Shown here piece after piece: positions 36,899 to 45,365 of a stretch of 64,000 nt of DNA. The DNA lies in NCBI RefSeq assembly GCF_947387555.1, contig NZ_CANDNZ010000003.1, forward strand, positions 310,001-374,000. The letters run 5' to 3'. Each line of letters starts with the position of its first letter. Positions within the stretch are counted from its first letter, which is position 1. Made by a program: the position numbers and the translations under genes. Under the pieces are notes generated by a model. It had not been told where the DNA came from. It did no database searches and was given only the letters and a program-made list of their open reading frames with translations. The DNA is from Thalassomonas sp. RHCl1. GTDB lineage: Bacteria > Pseudomonadota > Gammaproteobacteria > Enterobacterales > Alteromonadaceae.

Positions 36899-37606
36899 TC
36901 AGGCACAGCAACTCGCTTTGCTTGGCTCGCATGAGGCGGTGTTGTCAATGCCGCGCATCTTTTTCCCCAGCTGGGTTTCTTCTGCCAGATAAAAATCAGA
37001 AAAACGTTCAACAAAATCGGCGGGAACAGACTTTTCCGCTAAACCGGTTGCCAGTACGGCTGCCTGCCATGCTTTTACTTTCGGGTAGCCTGCAAGGAAG
37101 TCATAGCCTGACTTTTGCTCGATAATGGCGGCGCGGTGCAGCAAAGGTAACCAGGCAATATCAACATTGCTTAGCTGTTCACCTTTAAAGTAAGGTCCCT
37201 CGGCCAATACCTTTTCCGCTTTGTCGAATGCCTTGCCCAGTTTGGCCGTGCGCTCAAGCAGGGTTGCTTCATCGCCGCTGCGCATTGAAGTACATTGCAC
37301 CAGGTAATGTTTGGAGGCCTGATAGCTCCATGCCCTGTCTTTGGCACGCTGCTCCGGGGTGACCCCCTGCTCCAGTGGCGCTGTGATCTCTTCGATATAT
37401 TCGACAATGGCATCGGATTCAAATAATGCTTCCCCCGATTCAGTGACCAGCACAGGCACCTGGCCGGTAGGCGCAATATCCAGGAACCAGGCGGGCTTGT
37501 CTTTTAAGCTGATAAACTCGATGTCGTACGGGATGTTTTTAGCTTCAAGCAAGCCGGTAACACGTTGAACAAATGGGCAAATTTTGAAACTGATAATTTT
37601 AATCAT
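36899..37606 (-). CDS. Glutathione S-transferase family protein with C-terminal Cys-Cys tail (copy 1)
   Basis: 235 residues. The thioredoxin-like N-domain has CPFVQR at 10-15, with Cys10 as in omega/stringent-starvation-type GSTs, and TGQVPVLV before the ESDAIVEYIEE glutathione-binding turn. The all-alpha C-domain spans about 85-210. The tail is unusual: a run with three Cys ending SCEPSKASCCA. A paralogue at 42370-43083 ends in SGCCG. Omega-type GSTs with a catalytic Cys act as glutathione-dependent thiol reductases or reduce glutathionyl adducts. It lies downstream of the gor-cds1-soxC-soxD operon but behind a terminator. Confidence 0.85.
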   Translation of the reverse strand: MIKIISFKICPFVQRVTGLLEAKNIPYDIEFISLKDKPAWFLDIAPTGQVPVLVTESGEALFESDAIVEYIEEITAPLEQGVTPEQRAKDRAWSYQASKHYLVQCTSMRSGDEATLLERTAKLGKAFDKAEKVLAEGPYFKGEQLSNVDIAWLPLLHRAAIIEQKSGYDFLAGYPKVKAWQAAVLATGLAEKSVPADFVERFSDFYLAEETQLGKKMRGIDNTASCEPSKASCCA

Positions 37607-37721
37607 AGTAAATATCCTACTGCTAACTTTGTGAATGTACCTATAAGACGGGTGGTGCTTGATAAAGACGAAATATTTTTTAAATTATTTCTTTTGCGGC
37701 AAATGCTGTTTTAAAGATAAC

Positions 37722-37751
37722 CCCGGCAACCTGATCACTCGGGTTGCCGGG
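37722..37751 (-). terminator. Terminator of the gor-cds1-soxCD operon
   Basis: 10-bp GC-rich perfect stem CCCGGCAACC / GGTTGCCGGG with a 10-base loop, 20 bases after the cytochrome gene. The minus-strand tail is only modestly T-rich. Confidence 0.65.
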
Positions 37752-37770
37752 CGGTCTGGCGCCAGCGGAG

Positions 37771-38340
37771 TCAGCGTTTTTTAAGCTCTTTTTTAAAGAG
37801 GGCCTTTTCCTCTTTTTGCCATTTACTGCTGACATAATCCCTGGCTGGCATTTTAATTAAAGCCAGTGTCTCGTTGTTGAGGACCTGGTTATGTTCAACC
37901 AGTCCGTTCAGGTAGAGCAGATAGGCGGTCAGGGCATACACTTCATCGCTGCTAAGCTGTTTGACGTTTGCCGGCGGCATTGCCCTTCTGACATAGTCAA
38001 AGATGGAAGTAGCGTAAGGCCAGGCGCCACCGGTGGACCAATAGGGACCCTTTTCCGGCTTACTCACCAGTTTCGGTCCTACGCCCCCAGAGCCGTCTTG
38101 TGCGTGGCAGGCAGCACATTGCTGAGCGTAAATTTTTTCGCCGTCGGCAGCCGTGCCGCTGCCATGCGGCAAGCCTTTCCCGTCGGGGAACACTGTGGTG
38201 CTGATAGACTTTATCTCGTTCACCGTTAATGCTTTGCCCAGCAGGGGAGTTTCACCGGCGGTTAATTTCCCGGAAAAGGCGCCCGTGAACAGCAAGGCAA
38301 GCGGGAGTTTAGCGCTGAAATTTTTACCTTTAAAAAACAT
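37771..38340 (-). CDS. Cytochrome c subunit, SoxD-like
   Basis: 189 residues from ATG 38340 (MFFKGKNFS...), which overlaps the soxC-like stop by 11 bases; a longer upstream frame lies inside soxC and is rejected. A signal peptide (1-27) precedes a single c-type heme site CAACH at 75-79, followed by GSGGVGP, and a distal Met region (RRAMPPANVKQ, ALTAYLLYLNG). This matches the cytochrome domain of SoxD/sulfite dehydrogenase partner subunits, which take electrons from the molybdenum subunit. It is shorter than two-heme SoxD proteins. Periplasmic. Confidence 0.82.
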   Translation of the reverse strand: MFFKGKNFSAKLPLALLFTGAFSGKLTAGETPLLGKALTVNEIKSISTTVFPDGKGLPHGSGTAADGEKIYAQQCAACHAQDGSGGVGPKLVSKPEKGPYWSTGGAWPYATSIFDYVRRAMPPANVKQLSSDEVYALTAYLLYLNGLVEHNQVLNNETLALIKMPARDYVSSKWQKEEKALFKKELKKR

Positions 38341-39577
38341 TGCTGATGCCTCCGTCTTTAGCGACTTCCCAGGTTTGAATGGCGTTGTAATGGTTATAAG
38401 AGCCGTCAAGGTATTTGCTTTTCCATTCCTGATGGCTTGGCTGGCGGTTGCCAAATTCATCAACGGCCCGGCTTTGCAACCTGGCGATGTTACCAGACCA
38501 TTGCCAGGGCAAGGTAAAACGCGTTAACGACTTGGTGAGCACAGGCCCGTGTATCTGGGCCTTGTGCCAGGTTTTACCGTCATCGTCTGATACTTCGACA
38601 TAGCTGATTTTGCCAAACCCCGACCAGGCCAGGCCATTGAGTTCGTAAAAGCCTTTTGCCGGTAGTTTTTGTTGTCCTGAAGGGGTGGTGATCACGGACT
38701 TTACCCCCATATAAAAACTGAATTGTTCAATGGAACCATCGGGTAAGGTTTCGGTATAGGCGCGGGACTCATCTTTGGTAAAAGCCGGCGCTTCAACCAC
38801 TTCCATTCTCCTCACCCATTTCACATTCATATTGCCTTCCCAGCCGGGCAGGAACAACCTCATCGGGTAGCCCTGCGCCGGTCGCAGCCGCTCGCCGTTT
38901 TGATAGAGGGCAATAATGGCATCGTCGAGTAACTTTTCGATGGGAATGCTTCTCGCGTGCGTACCGGCATCGCTGCCTTCTACAATGACCCATTTACCCC
39001 CGGGTTTTATCCCGGCTTCTTCGAGTAACAGCCTGACCGGCACTCCGAGCCATTCTGAACCTGATACCAGGCCATATAATTCGGCGCAGCTTTTATCCGG
39101 TGCCTGCTCGCCGCTGGTGGCCTGCAACCAGGTATTACCGCTGCATTCCAAAAACATCACCCCGCCTTCATGGGGATAGCGGGCTAAATCCTCTAAGGTA
39201 AATCTGAGTGCTTTTTCGGTAAGGCCATGAATATAAAGTTCATGCTCTTCGGGGTTGATGGTGGGAATGCCCGAGTGATGGGCGCCAAAATGCAGACCGG
39301 GAGGCGTGATGATGCCTCTTTGCCGGTCCAGTGGGGTAAATGCCGCGTTGCCGTTGGGCATCACCAGCCTTTTTACTGCTTTTTCATAGCCGGAAGGTTT
39401 GCCGTATTCGTCATCGAAGGCACCCGGGATAAGCATGGCATCGGGTACTTTAATGCCTTTATCGCCGCCGGCCAGTACCGATGGCGCCGCCAGGGCGGTT
39501 AGCAAGCTCGCCCCGGTTTTAATAAAACTTCTGCGATCGAGAAAACCGCCTGATGATTTGCTGTTGTTTTTTTTCAT
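38330..39577 (-). CDS. soxC: Molybdenum sulfane/sulfite dehydrogenase, SoxC-like
   Basis: 415 residues. The N-terminus carries a twin-arginine signal (DRRSFIKTGASLLTALAAPS), so it is folded with its cofactor before export. The sulfite-oxidase-type molybdopterin domain has ECSGNTW with the Mo-ligand Cys145 and GVPVRLLLEEAGI; a C-terminal Mo-co dimerisation domain follows (about 285-400, EVSDDDGKTWHKAQI). With the overlapping SoxD-like cytochrome it forms a SoxCD-like enzyme that oxidises protein- or thiol-bound sulfane sulfur, or sulfite. No SoxXA, SoxYZ or SoxB gene is present in the window, so the natural substrate carrier is unclear. Confidence 0.87.
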   Translation of the reverse strand: MKKNNSKSSGGFLDRRSFIKTGASLLTALAAPSVLAGGDKGIKVPDAMLIPGAFDDEYGKPSGYEKAVKRLVMPNGNAAFTPLDRQRGIITPPGLHFGAHHSGIPTINPEEHELYIHGLTEKALRFTLEDLARYPHEGGVMFLECSGNTWLQATSGEQAPDKSCAELYGLVSGSEWLGVPVRLLLEEAGIKPGGKWVIVEGSDAGTHARSIPIEKLLDDAIIALYQNGERLRPAQGYPMRLFLPGWEGNMNVKWVRRMEVVEAPAFTKDESRAYTETLPDGSIEQFSFYMGVKSVITTPSGQQKLPAKGFYELNGLAWSGFGKISYVEVSDDDGKTWHKAQIHGPVLTKSLTRFTLPWQWSGNIARLQSRAVDEFGNRQPSHQEWKSKYLDGSYNHYNAIQTWEVAKDGGISNVF

Positions 39578-39627
39578 TATATCCTCTCATTTTCTTGTCA
39601 AAGCCGCTTGCCGATATAGTGGGCAAG

Positions 39628-40674
39628 CTATTTGCAAAACCAGGCGTTGAGCCTGTCACTGCTGGCCTGGATATCGCCGATATGCCTGGCAACCCAGCTG
39701 GCATCATAATAAGTGTCTAAATAGCGGTTACCGCTGTCGCACATCAGGGTTACGATTGAACCTGACTGCCCTTTGGCATGCATCTGCTCGGCAAGGCACA
39801 AAGCCCCCCACAAGTTGGTGCCGGTTGAAGCCCCGGCTTTTCGTCCGATAAGCTTTTCCAGCCATAAAATGGTGGCGACACTGGCGACATCGGGCACTTG
39901 CATCATCCGGTCGATCACGTCCGGCTGGAACGAGCTTTCCACTTTAGGTCTGCCTATGCCTTCAATCCGGCTGGAGCGGTTGTTGGTCAGGGTGTTATCG
40001 CCGCTGATATAGCTGTCGTAAAAAACCGAGTTTTCCGGGTCAACAACCATAAGTTCGGTGTCAAAACCTTTATACAAGATATATCTGCCTATGGTGGCCG
40101 AGGTCCCCCCGGTACCGGCCGACATAACAATGGCACTGGGAATGCTAAAAGGCTCTTTTGCCATTTGTTTATAGATGCTTTCGGCAATATTGTTGTTGCC
40201 GCGCCAGTCGGTCGCCCTTTCGGCATTTTGAAACTGATCCATGAAATGGCCGTTAAGTTTTTTCGCCAGCGCCACCGCCTCCGGGTGCATATCGGGGGCG
40301 GCATCGACGAAATGACATTTGCCGCCGTAAAACTCGATTTGCCTGATTTTGCTTTGTGCGGTTGATTTGGGCATGACCGCAATAAAAGGCACGCCTATCA
40401 TTTTGGCAAAATAGGCTTCAGAGACTGCGGTACTGCCGGAAGAGGCTTCGATAATGCTGGTATTTTTATCGATCTTGCCGTTACACAGCGCATATAAAAA
40501 AAGCGACCTGGCCAGGCGGTGTTTTAAACTGCAGGTCGGGTGGGTACTTTCATCCTTTAAATACAGGTGTACATCGGGATATTTGGGAATATCTATTTTG
40601 AACAAATGGGTATCGGCGGATCGGTTTTGATCCGCTTCGATACGACAAATACTTTCTCTGATCCAGTTTTTCAT
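39628..40674 (-). CDS. cds1: L-cysteine desulfhydrase Cds1-like (PLP)
   Basis: 348 residues of the cysteine-synthase superfamily. The segments RSADTHLF, YLKDESTHPT, SLKHRLARSLFLYALCNG and SSGSTAVSEAYFA match the Cds1 cysteine desulfhydrase of mycobacteria as I recall it, rather than CysK. Lys51 (SLKHR) is the PLP lysine. Cds1 splits cysteine to sulfide, pyruvate and ammonia. It lies between gor and soxC in one operon, so it may feed sulfide or persulfide to the sulfur-oxidising pair. Cytosolic. Confidence 0.84.
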   Translation of the reverse strand: MKNWIRESICRIEADQNRSADTHLFKIDIPKYPDVHLYLKDESTHPTCSLKHRLARSLFLYALCNGKIDKNTSIIEASSGSTAVSEAYFAKMIGVPFIAVMPKSTAQSKIRQIEFYGGKCHFVDAAPDMHPEAVALAKKLNGHFMDQFQNAERATDWRGNNNIAESIYKQMAKEPFSIPSAIVMSAGTGGTSATIGRYILYKGFDTELMVVDPENSVFYDSYISGDNTLTNNRSSRIEGIGRPKVESSFQPDVIDRMMQVPDVASVATILWLEKLIGRKAGASTGTNLWGALCLAEQMHAKGQSGSIVTLMCDSGNRYLDTYYDASWVARHIGDIQASSDRLNAWFCK

Positions 40675-40706
40675 AATAAACCTTCATTTTATTAACAGAT
40701 AAAGCC

Positions 40707-42074
40707 CTAACGCATAGTGACAAACTCTTCGGCGCTGGTGGGATGTATGGCGACGGTATTGTCAAAATCGGCCTTGGTGGCGCCCATTTTCAGGGCAACG
40801 GCAAAACCCTGCAGCATTTCGTCGGCGCCAAAGCCGATGACATGAATACCGACAATTTTTTCCTGTGCTCCCCGGGTAACCAGCTTCATACGCGTTGGCT
40901 GGCGGTGCAGGGTTGTGGCGCTGTACATGGCGGTAAACTCACTGGTATATACTTTTACCTGGTCGGCGCCGAACTTCTTCACCGCCTCTTTTTCACTAAG
41001 GCCAACTGTGCCTATGGGGGGATGGCTAAAAACCACGGTAGCGACATTTTCATAATCTAAATGCTCGTTTGTTTTGCCGTTGAATAAGCGCTCTGCCAGG
41101 CGGCGGCCTGCGGCAACGGCGACCGGCGTCAGCTCTACCTTGCCCGTGTTATCGCCCACGGCATAGATGCCGGCGACCGAGGTGTTTTGATATTTGTCGA
41201 CCTTGATATAACCCTTTTCATCCACTTCAACCCCGGCAGAAGATAAGTTTAGATCGCTGGTTTTAGGTTTCCGCCCTACCGCCCAAATTACGGTATCGAC
41301 TTCGATGGCATCGCCGGGTGCCAGGTAAACGGTCAAGGCACCGCCGGGGGATTTTTCAATGGCCGTTGGCACCGCACATTGCACCAATGCCGGACCGTCG
41401 CTTGCCATCACCTCAACCAGGGTATTGGACAAGAGATCGTCAAACTGCCTCAGCGGTTTACTTTTTCTGACCAGCAGCTTAACTTCGCTGCCCAGGGCAT
41501 GCAGCACACCGGCGATTTCTACGGCAATATAACCGGCCCCGATCACCGCAACCCGTTTGGGCCTGTGCTGTAACGCGAAAAAACCGTTGGAGTCTATGCC
41601 GAGATCGGCACCGGGAATCTTTGGAATGACCGGCTCGCCGCCGGTGGCAATCACTATATGTTTGGCGGAATACTCCTGGTCATTGACACTGAGGGTATTG
41701 GCATCGATAAATTTGGCAAAACCGGCAATCACTTCGACCTGATTATTGCCCAGAACTTTTTCATATGAGTTATGTATGCGATCTATATAGGCTTGCCTGT
41801 TCTGGATAAGGTTTTGCCAGTTAAAGCTGCCAAGTTTTTCATGCAGGTCGATATCAAAGCCATAGTCGGGGGCATATTTGAGCGCATCCGCCACTTGCCC
41901 GGCATACCACATGGTTTTTTTCGGTACGCAGCCGACATTGACACAGGTGCCGCCCAAGACATTGGCCTCTATCAAGCCGACTTTGGCACCGTGCATGGCC
42001 GCCCGGTTGGCGGTGGCAATGCCGCCGCTGCCAGCGCCTATTACTAAATAATCAAAATGTTTACTTGCTGTCAT
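40707..42074 (-). CDS. gor: Glutathione-disulfide reductase
   Basis: 455 residues, normal length. FAD motif GAGSGG at 13-18, redox-active disulfide [13 protein letters not shown] (Cys44 and Cys49), NADPH-binding segment [18 protein letters not shown] at about 180, and the C-terminal catalytic HPTSAEE. It keeps glutathione reduced using NADPH. It starts the operon gor-cds1-soxC-soxD (gap of 32 bases to cds1), which ties the cluster to glutathione chemistry. Confidence 0.95.
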   Translation of the reverse strand: MTASKHFDYLVIGAGSGGIATANRAAMHGAKVGLIEANVLGGTCVNVGCVPKKTMWYAGQVADALKYAPDYGFDIDLHEKLGSFNWQNLIQNRQAYIDRIHNSYEKVLGNNQVEVIAGFAKFIDANTLSVNDQEYSAKHIVIATGGEPVIPKIPGADLGIDSNGFFALQHRPKRVAVIGAGYIAVEIAGVLHALGSEVKLLVRKSKPLRQFDDLLSNTLVEVMASDGPALVQCAVPTAIEKSPGGALTVYLAPGDAIEVDTVIWAVGRKPKTSDLNLSSAGVEVDEKGYIKVDKYQNTSVAGIYAVGDNTGKVELTPVAVAAGRRLAERLFNGKTNEHLDYENVATVVFSHPPIGTVGLSEKEAVKKFGADQVKVYTSEFTAMYSATTLHRQPTRMKLVTRGAQEKIVGIHVIGFGADEMLQGFAVALKMGATKADFDNTVAIHPTSAEEFVTMR

Positions 42075-42310
42075 AAATCTCTCATCAGGTATGAGCTAAA
42101 GGTTAAGGTTGGCCGGTGAAAGTACTTATACGGGCATAAGAAGCTCCCACCGGCACAAGGTTAAAAATACGTGTTATATAAAAGACGAAGGGCAAAGAAA
42201 AAAGACGATATAAAGGCAAAATAATTTTAAAAAGATTTCAGCTAAACTATGAACTGCCTTGAAGGACGGCAGGCTTAACAAGATTTTTTATGGCTTTTGC
42301 CTTCGCCCTT

Positions 42311-42345
42311 ATAAAAAAGCCCCCGCGTGTGAAACGTGGGAGCTT
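42311..42345 (-). terminator. Terminator of the second GST gene
   Basis: Stem AAGC-C-CCC-G-CGT / ACG-T-GGG-A-GCTT with two mismatches, followed on the minus strand by six T. It separates this GST from the gor operon. Confidence 0.6.
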
Positions 42346-42369
42346 ACCCGGGGCGTGCTTTGCAGCCTG

Positions 42370-43083
42370 TTAACCGCAGCAGCCTGATTTTTGCGTCTGG
42401 TCTTGCCCTTGTTCCGATGAAGCCTTAGCCAGCATCATATTGCCTAAATAGGTTTCTTCAGAAAGGTAGAAGCCTTTAAATTTTTCGTCGAAATCTTCGG
42501 CAACAGACAGTTGCGGTAAACCTGAGGCCAAAATGGCTTTTTGCCAGGCTTTTACTTTTGTAAAACCTTCAATAAAGTCATAGCCGGTGTTTTCTTCAAT
42601 AATGGCGGCGCGGTGCAGTAAAGGTAACCAGGCGATATCGACATTACTTAGATGCTGGCCTTTAAAATAAGGCCCCTGCCCCAGCACCTTTTCTGCCTTT
42701 TCAAAGGCCTTTGCCAGTTTTTCGCTGCGCTCCTTCAGGGTTTCTGCGTCTGCGCTTCTCATGGCCGGACATTGCACCAGGTAATGTTTGGAAGCCTGAT
42801 AACTCCAGGCGCGGTCTTTTGCCCTTTGCTCGGGGGAAAGATCAGCTTCTAGCGGTGCGCTGATTTCATCTATGTACTCAACAATGGCGTCGGACTCAAA
42901 CAGGGCCTCGCCTGATGCTGTGACCAGCATCGGTACCTGCCCGGTAGGCGAAAGATCTAAAAACCACTGGGGTTTATCTTTCAGGCTGATAAAGTCAATT
43001 TCATAAGGTACTTTTTTGGCTGCCAATAAAGCTGTTACGCGTTGAACAAAGGGGCAAATGGTAAAGCTGATAATTTTGATCAT
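42370..43083 (-). CDS. Glutathione S-transferase family protein with C-terminal Cys-Cys tail (copy 2)
   Basis: 237 residues, close paralogue of the protein at 36899-37606 (shared CPFVQRV, SLKDKP, FESDAIVEYI, YQASKHYLVQC, LSNVDIAWLPLLHRAAIIE). Cys10 is kept as likely catalytic residue. The tail is QTQKSGCCG. GAGGAG lies before the ATG. It is transcribed alone, upstream of gor and divergent from the dipeptidase gene. The two copies flank the gor-cds1-soxCD operon, which suggests a shared role in glutathione-bound sulfur metabolism. Confidence 0.87.
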   Translation of the reverse strand: MIKIISFTICPFVQRVTALLAAKKVPYEIDFISLKDKPQWFLDLSPTGQVPMLVTASGEALFESDAIVEYIDEISAPLEADLSPEQRAKDRAWSYQASKHYLVQCPAMRSADAETLKERSEKLAKAFEKAEKVLGQGPYFKGQHLSNVDIAWLPLLHRAAIIEENTGYDFIEGFTKVKAWQKAILASGLPQLSVAEDFDEKFKGFYLSEETYLGNMMLAKASSEQGQDQTQKSGCCG

Positions 43084-43369
43084 GTTAGAGACTCCTCTAT
43101 TTTTAGGTTCCTAGTTAAGACGAGGCAGACTGCAGAAAGACGAAATTTTTTTAATTTGTGGTTTTATTGTCTGTTTGCCTGGCGGAGAAAATCGTTTTTT
43201 GACAAGAATGTGATGAGTTTTTATTTCTTCGGTTTACTTTCACTACCTGAAAACAATTGCAGTCGAGGGATAATAATCAGCAAGTGATAGTTAAAATTTT
43301 CTTTATTTACAGCAGCTTCTCTTATTTCAGCTAAGCTTGGTTTGTCAAACAATAAAAAAGGAGCTTTTG

Positions 43370-45052
43370 ATGAAAAAGAAGACAAGGATGGAAAAAAAGT
43401 TGTCCCGCCAAATATTACCCGCACTCATTCGCCGAATACTTTCAGCAAGCAAGCGCTTATTTAGTCTTATGCTTTCACTGTGTTTTTTCTGTACAGGCCT
43501 GGTTTATGCCCAAGTGCCAAGCGAGCATAAGCCAGAGCAAGCAAACATGATAAACACAGCTGCTGTCACAGGTTTTGCCGATTTGCATGTGCATCAAATG
43601 GCAGAACTTGCTTATGCCGGTGCCTGGTTTCACGGCTCTCACCAGGGAGAAGAAGCCCATGCGCTTGCTGCGTGCAGCGGCGGTAATTTTTTTGGCGGCG
43701 ATCATGCCAGAACGGTATTAACCGGCATAGTCAATGAAACCCTGGGCAGAGTTCCGGGCACTGAGGGCGATACCGGTTTGCATAAATATAAAAAGCAGGG
43801 CTTTCCCGAGTATAGCGGCTGGCCGCGCTGGGACAGCATAGCCCACCAGCAGGTATGGGAGGGGCATTTAAAACAGGCCCATGATGCCGGGTTAAGCCTG
43901 TATGTGATGTCGGCGGTAGACTATAAGCAGTTATGCGACATTATGCCCAATCGCAATAAAAAAGCGGGCTTGTCTTGTGATGAAATGCTCAGCGTTGATA
44001 AGCAGCTTGATGCGTTAGTTAATTTTACCGCCACCCGGGACTGGGTTGAAATTGCCACTAGCCCGGAGCAGGCCCGCACTATCATTCACCAGGGCAAGTT
44101 GGCGGCGGTGATGGCGATAGAAGCTTCCCATCTGTTTGCGGATCAGGACTGGCAATCTAGCCTGGATCACTTCTATAACAAAGGCGTCAGGGTGCTCCAG
44201 CCGGTACATCAAAGCGATAACCGCTTCGGCGGCGCGGCTCCCCATCATTTTATTTTTAAACTGTTTCAATTTTTAGAAGATATAGGCAATACCCCTATCG
44301 GTGAATTGGGCTTTATCCTGGATGAACAGGGAAAAAATATCAAAGGCCTCACCGAGGAAGGTAAGGCCATGATAGTGGCCATGATGGAGAAAAATATGCT
44401 CATCGACCTGGCCCATATGTCGGAACGTTCGGTGGCCGACACTTATGTTATGGCCAGGGAAAACCAATATTACCCTTTGATGATTTCCCATGGCCACCTG
44501 CGCTCTATTATGCTCGATGAAAAGCAAAAAGAAGAAAAAACCACCCCGGATAATATCGTTGCCATGATCCGGGAAACCGGTGGTATTTTTGGTTTAAGAA
44601 CCGGTGCCGAGCAAGTGAAAAGCTATGGCCCCTCGGTTGTAGCCAATGATTGCGACGGCTCGGTTAAATCGTTTGCCCAGGCCTATGAATACGCCAGCCG
44701 TGGTTTAAAGGTGGATCTGGCTTTTGCCAGTGATATGAACGGTTTTATCCAGCAGCTCAGGCCCAGGTTCGGCGACAACAAAGAGGCCTGCGGCGCGTCG
44801 GGGAAAAATGCCATTGTTAAGGAGCAAATTGCCAAACAGCAAAACCCTTCCGGTACTGCCCTTGACTATGACGGTTTTGCCCATATCGGTGTCGAGGGCG
44901 ACATTATCAGTGAATTAAAAAATTTAGGGGTCGATACCACTGCCATTGAAAATTCGGCGGAAAACTTTATCCGCATGTGGCAGCGTGGTTATGATAGCAA
45001 CAGGACGGGGCCTTTGGATATTTCAGATATGGACACCGGCGGCATAGAGTAA
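43370..45052 (+). CDS. Exported membrane dipeptidase (peptidase M19 family)
   Basis: 560 residues from ATG 43370, chosen because AAGGAG lies 6 bases upstream; a start at 43337 lacks a site. A basic N-terminus and hydrophobic segment (about 32-50) end at VYAQ, a signal peptide or anchor. The M19 fold follows, with DLHVHQMAE (zinc ligands), EASHLFAD, SHGHLRS and LAFASDMNGF as metal/active-site segments. Renal-dipeptidase relatives cut L-dipeptides including Cys-Gly, a step in glutathione breakdown. Next to GST and gor genes this supports, but does not prove, such a role. It is longer than the usual 350-400 residues, with an insertion near residues 90-150. Confidence 0.82.
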   Translation: MKKKTRMEKKLSRQILPALIRRILSASKRLFSLMLSLCFFCTGLVYAQVPSEHKPEQANMINTAAVTGFADLHVHQMAELAYAGAWFHGSHQGEEAHALAACSGGNFFGGDHARTVLTGIVNETLGRVPGTEGDTGLHKYKKQGFPEYSGWPRWDSIAHQQVWEGHLKQAHDAGLSLYVMSAVDYKQLCDIMPNRNKKAGLSCDEMLSVDKQLDALVNFTATRDWVEIATSPEQARTIIHQGKLAAVMAIEASHLFADQDWQSSLDHFYNKGVRVLQPVHQSDNRFGGAAPHHFIFKLFQFLEDIGNTPIGELGFILDEQGKNIKGLTEEGKAMIVAMMEKNMLIDLAHMSERSVADTYVMARENQYYPLMISHGHLRSIMLDEKQKEEKTTPDNIVAMIRETGGIFGLRTGAEQVKSYGPSVVANDCDGSVKSFAQAYEYASRGLKVDLAFASDMNGFIQQLRPRFGDNKEACGASGKNAIVKEQIAKQQNPSGTALDYDGFAHIGVEGDIISELKNLGVDTTAIENSAENFIRMWQRGYDSNRTGPLDISDMDTGGIE

Positions 45053-45365
45053 CCTGCAAATATGCATTTTATGCAAAAGTGACAGACGCGTATAGTCAGA
45101 AGTCTTAATCTATATCGCGTCTTGTTGTCATAAAATATTCGATCATTTCAGCATTAATAAGTGCATGTCTGTTAATTTGGCTCACAGTACTAAATGCCTT
45201 GGCAGCTTCATCATTATGAAGCTTAGTTTATGCAAAGAATAAATAAGCGAATTCCCAGGTGAAAGCCTTAAGAGGGGTTGCTCTGCCTTGGTTAATTGAC
45301 AACCCCCTTCTTTCCTGAGCACCAACAATGATAAGCCGGCCAGTAAAAATAGCTTGGCTTGTATA
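45053..45365. other. Intergenic region between convergent genes
   Basis: About 310 bases. An 8-bp hairpin AGCTTCAT / ATGAAGCT (45204-45223) could end one of the two convergent genes. No gene; a minus-strand frame that runs on from the glycosidase 3' end appears spurious. Confidence 0.4.

Noticed and set aside
36899-37606. Selenoprotein idea for the GST CC tails
   Set aside because: Both frames end with ordinary stop codons right after the Cys pair; no in-frame TGA with a SECIS-like hairpin.
39628-40674. Cysteine synthase CysK/CysM
   Set aside because: Conserved segments (RSADTHLF, KDESTHPT, SLKHRLARSLFLYALCNG) match Cds1 cysteine desulfhydrase, not CysK.
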